From contig CAJTVB010000006.1 of the NCBI GenBank assembly GCA_910579755.1, forward strand, positions 62,001-126,000: DNA of 64,000 nt. Reading direction: 5' to 3'. The notes beneath the pieces are model-generated. The model was not told the origin of the DNA. It made no database searches and was given only the letters and a program-made list of their open reading frames with translations. Numbering within the stretch: the stretch's first letter is position 1; every line of letters starts with the position of its first letter. A program made the position numbers and the translations under genes. This DNA is from an uncultured Acetatifactor sp. (lineage in GTDB: Bacteria > Bacillota > Clostridia > Lachnospirales > Lachnospiraceae). Positions 41,086 through 48,938 of this stretch are shown here, piece by piece.

Positions 41086-42020
41086 ATGCCTTTTTTAAAT
41101 GTGCGGAGCTGGGCAGATATGCGGAGTTCCCGCTGAAGGTGATGTCCGAGAATTTTCCTATGGACAATATTACATTGAACCAGCTGGACCGGTCACTGGT
41201 GAAGGATCTGGCTGCCCGTCAGGGGAATCCGGGAGGGCTGGAGAGCGGTTTGAAAGAGAGCGCAAAGAGTCCGGAGATGCCGGAAGTAAAGAATAACAAA
41301 TCGGAAGCGCCGGAGACACCGGAGTCAAAGAAGATCGATGCAAAAGCGCCGGAGGCGGAGAACGGACAGAGCGGCGAAAGCAAGGAGCCTTTGGATCCGG
41401 AGGCAAAGGAAAACCGCGAGATGACTCAGGATGAAATCAACGCAAAACAGCGGGAAGCCATCAAGGATGCTTTTGGGCGGATTCTGCGGGGAGAAAAGCT
41501 TACCAATTTGGAAAAGGGAAACCTTTGCGAGATGCTGATGGATCAGTATTATATCAGCCAGGGCTATACGCCTCTTCACAAAGATCGTGTCACCTCACTG
41601 GATGATGCGGGACATCATGGCCTGGACGGCGTCTATCAAAAGGGCGATAAATATGTTATAGCAGATGCAAAGTATGATCGTGCTGAAGTTAATTCAAAAG
41701 AAACCCAGGATGGACGACAGATGTCCTGGGATTGGATCAACAAGCGCCTGGACGACGCGGTGGGCAAGGAGAAGGCGGACGAGATTCGTCAGGCCCGGGA
41801 GGAAAATCCGGATAACGTGGTCACACAGATCTATCATTTTAAGCCGGACGCTGATTTTGAAAACAATAGAAGCGCCTGCGGCAGTCTCTATCATGTGAAT
41901 GAGGATGGGAAAAAGGACGGTCCCGAAATTGCAGTAGAGATCTACCAGGATGGCGAAAGAGTGGAGCTTTATTATAAAGGAAATGGCCGCCTGGATCAGG
42001 CTGATGAAATCAGGGCGTAA
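41082..42020 (+). CDS. MNAFF-module PoNe-type DNase effector
   Basis: 312 residues from ATG 41082, with GGGGAGGAAT upstream. Residues 1-46 (MNAFFKCAELG..., LDRSLVKDLAA) match the N-terminal module of the metallopeptidase effector. A long Glu/Pro/Lys-rich linker covers about 47-115. The C-terminal domain has a PD-(D/E)XK nuclease pattern: GNLCEMLMD (E150), GLDGVY (D182), ADAKY (D195-x-K197), then GRQMSWDWI. This matches PoNe-like polymorphic DNase toxins. The PoNi-type gene directly after it supports that call. It overlaps the ATPase stop (ATGA). Confidence 0.82.
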   Translation: MNAFFKCAELGRYAEFPLKVMSENFPMDNITLNQLDRSLVKDLAARQGNPGGLESGLKESAKSPEMPEVKNNKSEAPETPESKKIDAKAPEAENGQSGESKEPLDPEAKENREMTQDEINAKQREAIKDAFGRILRGEKLTNLEKGNLCEMLMDQYYISQGYTPLHKDRVTSLDDAGHHGLDGVYQKGDKYVIADAKYDRAEVNSKETQDGRQMSWDWINKRLDDAVGKEKADEIRQAREENPDNVVTQIYHFKPDADFENNRSACGSLYHVNEDGKKDGPEIAVEIYQDGERVELYYKGNGRLDQADEIRA

Positions 42021-42032
42021 AGGGGAATCATT

Positions 42033-42710
42033 ATGAGCAGAATGCGAGACACGCGAAAATCAAAGGAGTATTTTGAAGCATATATTGCCTGTGAGAAAAG
42101 GCGCCTGGAGGCGGGACTGGAGAGACTCCGCGCCTGTCAGGACGAGGAAAAGGCTTCCCGGATCTGGGGCAGTATTTTGCTTTACCGCATGAATCTGATC
42201 ATGGCTTCCTTTTCTTACGGAGCAGACCAGACCCGGCTGGAGGCCATGCATGAAAAGGCCTGTGAGGCGGCGTTAAAGGCCTCCAGGCTTACATACGCGG
42301 ATGTGTTGGCGCTTTCCTCCCTGGGAATCATTTTGGACAATATATGGGCGGTGAAGCCGGTGCTGGAGAGGTATGAGGACATAGTCTCCTCCGACAAGCT
42401 TTTATCCGGGTTCAGTACTTATATACTGAAGGACAAAGCAGTCTGGGAGGGGGAATACAGTTTCCCGGAAGTTTACGGCGGCCTGGATGAGGTTTTGTCC
42501 GCCGACACAAGGGAGGCCGGGGAGAAAGCTTTACTTTCCTGGCTGGAAACCTGGTATGACAATTGTGAGGACTGCTCCTGGTATGATACTCTTGACAGCA
42601 AAAGCGATGTGTACTACGGCTACTGGTGCCTGGAAGCAGCGGCGCTGGCTGTGGCGCTGGGCCTGAACAGTAAGCGGCTGGCTGAAAATGAGTATTTTCC
42701 TGTTTTATAG
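42033..42710 (+). CDS. PoNi-like immunity protein (DUF1910/DUF1911)
   Basis: 225 residues, helical and acidic. The C-terminal part has the family pattern SWYDTLDSKSDVYYGYWCLE with AAALAVALGLN and ends EYFPVL. PoNi immunity proteins bind and inactivate PoNe DNases, and the gene lies 12 bp after the PoNe-like gene. The N-terminal DUF1910-like half is at about residues 5-110. It presumably protects the producing cell and its kin. Confidence 0.82.
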   Translation: MSRMRDTRKSKEYFEAYIACEKRRLEAGLERLRACQDEEKASRIWGSILLYRMNLIMASFSYGADQTRLEAMHEKACEAALKASRLTYADVLALSSLGIILDNIWAVKPVLERYEDIVSSDKLLSGFSTYILKDKAVWEGEYSFPEVYGGLDEVLSADTREAGEKALLSWLETWYDNCEDCSWYDTLDSKSDVYYGYWCLEAAALAVALGLNSKRLAENEYFPVL

Positions 42711-42751
42711 TTCTTGTGTTACCCGTTTTAAGAATAGAAATCCTCTGGATA

Positions 42752-42780
42752 TTGACAGACCTATGGGGGTATGATACCAT
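42752..42780 (+). promoter_or_regulatory. Promoter with overlapping operator-like palindrome
   Basis: TTGACA (42752-42757), 17 bp, TACCAT (42775-42780). GGTATGATACC (42768-42778), a perfect 5-1-5 palindrome preceded by GGG, overlaps the -10 box. The G-rich palindrome resembles sites of small metal- or stress-sensing repressors. The regulator is not identified. Confidence 0.6.
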
Positions 42781-42873
42781 AATCTTATATTGCACCAGCG
42801 AAGAAATAAGTCCTGAAAAAAGAAATATTGTGGGTGGTACGGCTGGGGAAAGCACATACTGAGGAGAAAAAGG

Positions 42874-43659
42874 ATGAGAAATGAGACCAGGGGATTTTGT
42901 AAGTATTGCGGAAAAGAGTTTACACGCAGCGGGATGATGCGGCATCTGTTTACCTGTAAGAGGCGCATGGCAGTATTGGAAGCGGAGGAAGGGAAGCGTA
43001 AGGCATGCTATTATCTGCTGCTTATCTCCGCCAAATACAATAGTGATTATTGGCTGGTCGTTGAGATTAGAGAGGATGCTTTGCTAAAGGATCTGGATCA
43101 GTTTATCAGAAATATTTGGGTAGAGTGCTGCGGGCATTTGAGCGCCTTTCAGATCGGGGGTGTGATGTACGAGTCACATTCGGAAGGAGGAAATATCTGG
43201 GGGCCGCCTTCTAAAAGCATGGGGTGTAAGGTTGGTGAGATTTTCTCTGACGGTATGGCCATAAGCTATGAATATGATTTTGGATCCACTACGGAGCTGG
43301 TGATTAAGGTGCAGGATCATCGGTTCGGTGTCTGGCAAAAGGAACCGGTGGTGATTTTGTCAAGAAACAATCCGCCGGAGATTTTATGCGGCCATTGCGG
43401 CACAAACAGCGCCCGCTGGGTGGATCCGGAAAGAATTTACGAGGAAGATCCGTACTGGTGTGATGAGTGCCTTTTGGCCGAGAGGCGGGAGGAAGCGGCC
43501 GAGGAAGACGGGGAAGAATACGACGAAGAGGGCGAATGGGACGAAGAGATGGCGGAGACGGAGTTTTTCCTGCCCGTGTGCAATTCTCCGCGGATGGGAG
43601 TCTGTGGATATGAGGGAAGCGAGACATATCCGGATCAGTTCCAGCCGGACGTGATATAA
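42874..43659 (+). CDS. Zinc-finger protein with pRiA4b ORF-3-like domain
   Basis: 261 residues. An N-terminal C2H/C-type finger (CKYCGKEFTRSGMMRHLFTC, about residues 9-28) is followed by a plasmid pRiA4b ORF-3-like domain (KDLDQFIRNIWVECCGHLSA; YEYDFGSTTELVIKV, about 65-155). A second possible zinc knuckle comes next (CGHCG...CDEC, about 171-199). The C-terminal tail is very acidic. Function unknown; related proteins occur near mobile elements. AGGAGAAAAAGG precedes the ATG, and a dedicated promoter lies 95 bp upstream. It is not obviously part of the effector operon. Confidence 0.7.
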   Translation: MRNETRGFCKYCGKEFTRSGMMRHLFTCKRRMAVLEAEEGKRKACYYLLLISAKYNSDYWLVVEIREDALLKDLDQFIRNIWVECCGHLSAFQIGGVMYESHSEGGNIWGPPSKSMGCKVGEIFSDGMAISYEYDFGSTTELVIKVQDHRFGVWQKEPVVILSRNNPPEILCGHCGTNSARWVDPERIYEEDPYWCDECLLAERREEAAEEDGEEYDEEGEWDEEMAETEFFLPVCNSPRMGVCGYEGSETYPDQFQPDVI

Positions 43660-43754
43660 CAGCCCCGATGGAGCGTCGGACTTTCGCGGAGGTCTTCGTG
43701 GAGGATTCCGCGGAGAATCATGTGCGGCGAAGCGGGAAAGGGGAGTATAAAAAC

Positions 43755-44510
43755 TTGAAATTGATTTCGTGGAATGTGAACGGCTTGAGAGCCTGTATGG
43801 GAAAAAATTTCCTGGAGGTTTTCCGGAATTTTGACGCGGATTTTTTCTGCCTTCAGGAAACCAAGCTGCAGGAGGGGCAGATCAGTCTGGAGCTGCCGGG
43901 ATATGAGCAGTATTGGAATTATGCGGAAAAGAAAGGCTATTCGGGAACGGCGGTTCTGACAAGGAGAACGCCGGAGAGTGTTTTTCTCGGGATTGGCGTG
44001 GAGGAGCATGACCGGGAGGGGAGAGTTATCACCCTGGAATATCCTGACTTTTATCTGGTGACGGTATATACTCCCAATGCCCAGAGAGAGCTGACCCGCC
44101 TGGATTACCGTATGCAGTGGGAGGATGCCTTCCGGGATTATCTTACCGGACTTGCGGAGAAAAAGGGCGTTATTGTCTGCGGGGATCTGAATGTGGCACA
44201 CAGGGAGATCGATTTGAAAAATCCCAAAACCAACCGGAATAATGCAGGCTTTACTGATCAGGAGCGGGACAAAATGACCCGTCTGCTGGACAGCGGCTTT
44301 GTGGACAGCTACCGCTGGTTTTACCCGGATACGGAAGGGGCATACAGCTGGTGGTCCTATCAGTTCCATGCCCGGGAGAGGAACACAGGATGGCGCATCG
44401 ACTATTTTCTGGTGTCGGAGAGTCTGCGGGAGCGTATGGAAGGAGCAGGGATCCATTCGCAGATCCTGGGGTCGGATCACTGCCCTGTGGAGCTGGTTAT
44501 GAATATATAG
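43755..44510 (+). CDS. xth: Exodeoxyribonuclease III
   Basis: AP endonuclease and 3'-5' exonuclease of base excision repair. The frame is open from 43668, but the family N terminus LKLISWNVNGLRAC starts at TTG 43755, preceded by AAAGGGGAG; this gives 251 residues. Catalytic motifs are WNVNGLR, LQETKL (metal Glu), VTVYTPNAQ, CGDLNVAH (Asp/Asn) and ILGSDHCPVEL (Asp/His). Confidence 0.93.
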   Translation: MKLISWNVNGLRACMGKNFLEVFRNFDADFFCLQETKLQEGQISLELPGYEQYWNYAEKKGYSGTAVLTRRTPESVFLGIGVEEHDREGRVITLEYPDFYLVTVYTPNAQRELTRLDYRMQWEDAFRDYLTGLAEKKGVIVCGDLNVAHREIDLKNPKTNRNNAGFTDQERDKMTRLLDSGFVDSYRWFYPDTEGAYSWWSYQFHARERNTGWRIDYFLVSESLRERMEGAGIHSQILGSDHCPVELVMNI

Positions 44511-44586
44511 CAGGCGGCGGACAGCTTTTGTTTTTCCGCTCTCCCATAATAACGGGTTTGGGTTTTCGCAGCCTATACACTCATAC

Positions 44587-45282
44587 TTAAAGCTGCCTCT
44601 TGTTTATAACTGGAATACTTACAGCAACGCATACTATACACAAGGAAACAGCAATAACAATAGCTTTAATATATGCTTCTCTTTCCTCCACACCCATCAA
44701 AAGCGAGCTGGTATGCATCAACACAGTGGGAGAATACGCTTTTATTTTCGGTATTATACTCAATAAATATGCTGACAGCACTGTTCCGCCAGTACACAGG
44801 GAAACACCTGTGCTGTTTTGCAGCAAGGATGAAAATAGAACAATAAGGCATAGGACCCATACGCCGAACAGCCACCATATAGTTACCGAGAAGAATAAGT
44901 TATTCGCAATACTGTTATCCCAAAAATAAGCAGTGTATTCATAGGTAATGGCAAAGCAAATTCCATAGCCAACTGTCCAAAGAGACAGTAGCAGCACAGT
45001 TTTTGCAAGCACAATCTTATATCTCGACACCCCTTTTGTCAGTACAAGCAATAATGTTCCAGATTTGTATTCTTTGGTAAATATATCGCTGTAGATCAGT
45101 ACAAAGGCAATCAGTACAATAGGAATATTCTTAAAAAATTGTGTCCATGAGGTCAGGGCGTCTACTTGAACATTTGTGACAATCAGCCCATTTTCTGCCA
45201 TTGAATCAGACAGCATTTCCACCATCCACGGTGTTAGCTTACGCAGGGTAATTTTTGATACAGAACTTGTATTTTCTGAAAA
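44587..45282 (-). pseudogene. 5'-truncated ABC-2 type permease
   Basis: A 212-codon frame from ATG 45225 encodes about five hydrophobic segments of an ABC-2 type transporter permease (IVLIAFVLIYSDIFTKEYKS with GTLLLVLTKGVSRYKIVLAK). Upstream the frame stays open without a start for 19 codons, to a TAA at about 45283, and reads like an extracellular loop (SVSKITLRKLTPW). The first membrane helix and start codon expected for such permeases are missing. No partner ATPase gene is present. It is best read as a degraded gene. Confidence 0.65.
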
Positions 45283-45330
45283 TTACAAAACATTCTTAAT
45301 GTCATCAGAAAAATTATTTGAATATAATTA

Positions 45331-45358
45331 TTGCGGCAAAGAAAAAGAATAGTATAAT
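45331..45358 (+). promoter_or_regulatory. Promoter upstream of 45429
   Basis: TTGCGG (45331-45336), 16 bp, TATAAT (45353-45358). The flanks (AATATAATTATTG before, TAGTATAATAT after) closely resemble the region before the lipoprotein gene at 51895-51921. Confidence 0.55.
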
Positions 45359-45428
45359 ATATTATAACAAAAAACGTATAGTAACTATAAACGCGGGATC
45401 ACCACACCATTAAATAAGGAGAGCGAGT

Positions 45429-46148
45429 ATGATTGACCAACTGTCTTTATTGAGGAAAAACAACAGGGCGGATATGGGAAAATTAAAAAGGACAGATCAG
45501 GCTATGCTGGAAAAATGGATGATATACACTGGCTTTTCTGATATAAATCCTTATGCCCGTGAAATGTGTCTGCATGAGTTAATCGGCATTGCCAGACAGC
45601 AGGAATCCGGAGAAAACAGTCTGACCCATTTCTTTGGCAGTGATCCGAGAGCTGTATCTGAGAAAATAATACAAAAATGTCCTAAAAAGAGCTGGATAGA
45701 CTTTCTTGTATTTGATGTAAGAAGCGTATTATTGGTCGGGGCAGGTGTATTTTTCGTCATGCTTGCCATAACAAGATAGCTGTTTACACCAATCAGTCTT
45801 ACTGTTACCATATGTGCGATCATATTGGCAGGGATATACCTTCTCTTTCAATATTTGTCCAGGAGGCCGTCTATCAGAAAAAGACGAGTCTTTCAAAATC
45901 TGGAAATAAACGAGGCAATAAACAGAATCCGTATTATTATATTTTCATTGCTCCTTTTGCTGCTGAATTTATTTTATTTCAGAAATCCCCAAATTAGTAT
46001 ACCTGGAATTCCCAATGTGGCTTTTCCGGTTATGTGTATTGCTTTATGGCTCATACTAACTATATTCCGAATGATCTATATCAGTAAACTTGCCGGAAGG
46101 GAGGAATATTGGGCAGAGCTTGCAAAATTATGTATTGACATTTTTTGA
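45429..46148 (+). pseudogene. Membrane protein gene split by an in-frame TAG
   Basis: Codons 1-116 encode a soluble helical part (YAREMCLHELIGIARQQESG) and a first membrane segment (VLLVGAGVFFVMLAI). A TAG at 45777-45779 stops it. The same frame then continues without shift for 122 more codons with three further hydrophobic segments (LTVTICAIILAGIYLLFQYL; IIIFSLLLLLLNLFYF; FPVMCIALWLILTIF). The complete product would be about 239 residues, resembling multi-helix regulators-with-membrane-tail (DUF1129/DUF1048-like), but the family is uncertain. Either a nonsense mutation or a base error explains the TAG. Confidence 0.65.
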
Positions 46149-46163
46149 GAAGGCAGGTAGAAT
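46135..46163 (+). promoter_or_regulatory. Promoter of the T-box/aspS-gatCAB operon
   Basis: TTGACA (46135-46140), 17 bp, TAGAAT (46158-46163). It overlaps the end of the upstream broken gene. The transcript would start just inside the following hairpin, so most of its 5' arm would be lost and the operon not terminated there. Confidence 0.65.
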
Positions 46164-46164
46164 A

Positions 46165-46220
46165 AAAAAACCAGAATACTCAATGGCGGGTGATCCTGAC
46201 CGGGAGTATTCTGGTTTTTT
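46165..46220 (+). terminator. Terminator after the broken membrane protein gene
   Basis: AAAAAACCAGAATACTC (46165-46181) is perfectly complementary to GAGTATTCTGGTTTTTT (46204-46220). Confidence 0.85.
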
Positions 46221-46224
46221 ATCA

Positions 46225-46580
46225 GGCCGGATTGGCGAAAAAAATAAGGATAAATGCATTGAAAGAGACTCTTGTCAGGGAAAACGACAGGAAGACGGCG
46301 TCACCGACTGAGAGCGCTGTCAGCGGGAACTGGCGAAGGGAACACTCTGGAGCAGGCTGTCTGAGCAGAGGCGGGAGCAGGAAAATGTTTCGCGGCTGTT
46401 AGGACAGCACGTTGCACGCGTTAAGTGTATGAGTGGAGCGGCCCTGCACGGATTTTCCGGATTTCCGGGTTTGCAGAGGAATGGCAGGCTGTTCAAGGCG
46501 GGTGGTACCGCGGATAATTCTTGATGATTATTCGTCCCGGGATGCAGAAGACTGTGTCTCGGGGCATTTTTTATGGGCAG
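46225..46580 (+). promoter_or_regulatory. T-box riboswitch controlling aspS-gatCAB
   Basis: A long leader with the T-box core GGGTGGTACCGCGG (46500-46513) is followed by a CGTCCCGGGATGC antiterminator/terminator arm (about 46533-46545) and TCTCGGGGCATTTTTT (46557-46572). A stem I-like region with the distal GAACACTCTGGAGC element precedes it (46265-46400). Uncharged tRNA binding to the T-box bulge would favour antitermination and raise expression of the synthetase operon. The specifier codon, Asp GAC or Asn AAC, could not be assigned with confidence; GAC triplets occur at several positions in stem I. Confidence 0.88.
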
Positions 46581-46786
46581 GTTCCTGTACAAGGAGCTAT
46601 AGCATATTGTACAGGAAAGAAGGTTCGTCCCGGGATGCGAGCGCTGCTGCTCTTTGCGCAAATGTGTATGACACAGGGCATTTAGCCGCAGGAGCAGCAA
46701 GTTTGGAAAGCCGGAAATGCCGGTTTTGTCTGTCATATAAGCGGATGAAAAAGGCTATGCAGCACGGCTTCGGCAGGGAGGTCATT
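46581..46786 (+). other. Spacer between the T-box terminator and aspS
   Basis: 206 bp without a gene. TTCCTGTACAA (46591-46601) pairs with TTGTACAGGAA (46610-46620). Just after it, TTCGTCCCGGGATGC (46626-46640) repeats exactly the T-box arm at 46531-46545. It looks like a partial duplication of the antiterminator/terminator segment inside or beside a hairpin insertion. The aspS ribosome binding site GGGAGG is at its end. Confidence 0.5.
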
Positions 46787-48538
46787 ATGAAAAGACAAAA
46801 CTGTTACAGGGACTTTACCATCGGTGAAATCGGTGAGGAACACATTGGCAGAACGCTGCGGGCGGCGGGATGGATCGAGAATATCCGGGATCATGGGGGT
46901 GTTTCTTTTCTGGATCTGAGGGATATGTACGGGGTGCTTCAGGTAGTTATCCGCCGGGGGGAGCTGCTGGAGGGGCTGTCAAGGGAAAGCTGTATTACCG
47001 TGCAGGGAGTGGTGGAAAAGCGCAGTGAGGATACTTATAACCCCAGGCTGTCCACCGGAACCATTGAGCTGGAGGCCCGGGAGATTCAAGTGCTGGGAAG
47101 GGTTTGCCGTCCGTTGCCTTTTGAGGTGATGACCTCCCGGGAGACCAGGGAGGAGGTGCGCCTGAAATACCGTTATCTGGATCTGCGCAACAGCAGGGTG
47201 CGGGATAACATTTTGTTCCGGGCCCGGTTGCTGGGATTTTTGCGGCAGAAAATGACGGAGCTGGGATTTGTGGAGATTCAGACGCCGATTCTTTCTTCTT
47301 CCTCTCCGGAGGGAGCCAGAGATTATCTTGTGCCATCCCGAAAGTATAAGGGGAAATTTTATGCACTGCCCCAGGCGCCCCAGCAGTATAAACAGCTGCT
47401 GATGGCTTCGGGGATAGACCGGTATTTTCAGATTGCGCCCTGCTTTCGGGACGAGGATGCCCGGGCGGACCGTTCTCCGGGAGAGTTTTACCAGTTGGAT
47501 TTTGAGATGAGCTTTGCTGCCCAGGAGGATGTGTTTCGGGTGGGAGAGGAAGTGCTTTCGGCGGTGTTTCAAAAGTTTGCGCCGGAGGGCTTTGCGGTAG
47601 ACGAAGGTCCATATCCCGTTATCAGCTTCCGACAGGCCATGCTGGAATTTGGCACCGACAAGCCCGACCTGCGCAATCCTCTGCGCATTATGGATGTGAC
47701 GGACTTTTTCCAGGGCTGCACCTTTCGTCCCTTTCTGGGAAAATGTGTGCGTGCCATCCGGGTTCGAAGCTGCATGAGCAACGGCTTTCACGAGAAGCTG
47801 TTGCAGTTTGCCTGTTCTTTGGGAATGGGAGGACTGGGCTATCTGGAGGTGGAGGAGGATCTGTCCTATAAGGGGCCAATCGATAAATACATTCCACAGG
47901 AACGAAAAAAGGAGCTGAGAGAGCTGGCGGGTCTGGAGGCGGGAGACACTATATTCTTTATCGCCGACAAGGAGGAAAGAGCAAACTATTACGCCGGAAG
48001 ACTGAGGAATGAGCTGGGAGAGCGGCTGGGACTTATTGAGAAGGATGCGTTCCGTTTCTGCTACGTCAACGATTTTCCCATGTATGAGCGGGATCCGGAT
48101 ACCGGCGGGCTGATGTTTACCCATAACCCCTTTTCCATGCCCCAGGGTGGACTGGAGGCTCTGGAAAAGAAGGATCCTCTGGAGATTCTGGCATACCAGT
48201 ACGATATAATATGTAACGGGGTGGAGCTTTCATCCGGAGCGGTGCGCAACCATGATATCACCATCATGGAGAAGACTTTTGCCCTGGCGGGTTATGACAC
48301 AGATACGCTGAAAAGCAGGTTTGGCGCTTTGTATCAGGCCTTCCAGTACGGTGCGCCGCCTCATGCAGGCATGGCCCCCGGAGTGGATAGAATGCTGATG
48401 CTTCTGCGGGGAGAGGAAAACATTCGGGAGGTCATTGCTTTTCCCATGAGCGGTTCCGCCCAGGATCTTTTGTGCCAGGCCCCGGGAGAGGTGACAGAGC
48501 AGCAGCTCAGAGAGGTCCATATCCGGGTAAGGGATTAG
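46787..48538 (+). CDS. aspS: Aspartyl-tRNA synthetase
   Basis: Class IIb synthetase of 583 residues. The frame is open through the T-box (to 46433), but ATG 46787 with GGCAGGGAGG gives the family N terminus. Order of parts: an OB-fold anticodon domain (about 15-105); class II motif 2 with the ATP site (FRDEDARADRSPGEFYQLD); a GAD insertion (about 300-410); motif 3 (GMAPGVDRMLMLLRGEENIR). With gatCAB directly downstream and no asnS in the window, it may be non-discriminating and also make Asp-tRNA(Asn); that is inference. Confidence 0.96.
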   Translation: MKRQNCYRDFTIGEIGEEHIGRTLRAAGWIENIRDHGGVSFLDLRDMYGVLQVVIRRGELLEGLSRESCITVQGVVEKRSEDTYNPRLSTGTIELEAREIQVLGRVCRPLPFEVMTSRETREEVRLKYRYLDLRNSRVRDNILFRARLLGFLRQKMTELGFVEIQTPILSSSSPEGARDYLVPSRKYKGKFYALPQAPQQYKQLLMASGIDRYFQIAPCFRDEDARADRSPGEFYQLDFEMSFAAQEDVFRVGEEVLSAVFQKFAPEGFAVDEGPYPVISFRQAMLEFGTDKPDLRNPLRIMDVTDFFQGCTFRPFLGKCVRAIRVRSCMSNGFHEKLLQFACSLGMGGLGYLEVEEDLSYKGPIDKYIPQERKKELRELAGLEAGDTIFFIADKEERANYYAGRLRNELGERLGLIEKDAFRFCYVNDFPMYERDPDTGGLMFTHNPFSMPQGGLEALEKKDPLEILAYQYDIICNGVELSSGAVRNHDITIMEKTFALAGYDTDTLKSRFGALYQAFQYGAPPHAGMAPGVDRMLMLLRGEENIREVIAFPMSGSAQDLLCQAPGEVTEQQLREVHIRVRD

Positions 48539-48595
48539 CCGGCAGCAGGAGCAGGTTTTTTTGCGGAAGAATGGTCCAGGGAAGGAGGAGCAGAA

Positions 48596-48883
48596 ATGGC
48601 GGTTATCAGTGAAGAAACGATTGATTATGTGAGTATTCTGGCAAAGCTGGAGCTTTCCCCCGAAGAGAAGGAGCAGGCGGGAAGGGATATGGGAAGGCTG
48701 TTGGAGTACATTGACAAGCTGGCAGAGCTGGACACGGGAAATATGGAGCCCTTGTCCCATGTGCTGCCTTTGGAAAATGTGTTTCGGGAGGACGTGGTGA
48801 CAAACGGAGACGAAAGCAGTATGATATTGGAAAATGCGCCGGAGCAGAGGGATAATATGTTTTCAGTGCCAAGGACATTTTGA
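48596..48883 (+). CDS. gatC: Asp/Glu-tRNA amidotransferase subunit C
   Basis: Stabilising belt subunit of GatCAB. It is 95 residues, opening ISEETIDYVSILAKLELSPE and with the central MEPLSHVLPLENVFREDVV typical of GatC. GGAAGGAGGAG lies just upstream. It is followed by gatA after 55 bp. Confidence 0.96.
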   Translation: MAVISEETIDYVSILAKLELSPEEKEQAGRDMGRLLEYIDKLAELDTGNMEPLSHVLPLENVFREDVVTNGDESSMILENAPEQRDNMFSVPRTF

Positions 48884-48938
48884 AGCCTGCGGGAATTTCG
48901 CATCGCGCTGCCGCAAGAGCCGCGGCATGGAGGTTAAA

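Noticed and set aside
42874..43659. Third immunity protein of the effector locus
   Set aside because: It has zinc knuckles and a pRiA4b ORF-3-like domain, its own promoter and a 163-bp gap after PoNi, so it is probably independent.
46433..46786. 118-codon extension of AspRS
   Set aside because: It covers the T-box riboswitch; ATG 46787 gives the standard protein.
48834..48938. 35-codon extension of GatA overlapping gatC
   Set aside because: Not homologous to GatA; the well-placed GGAGG before 48939 decides the start.
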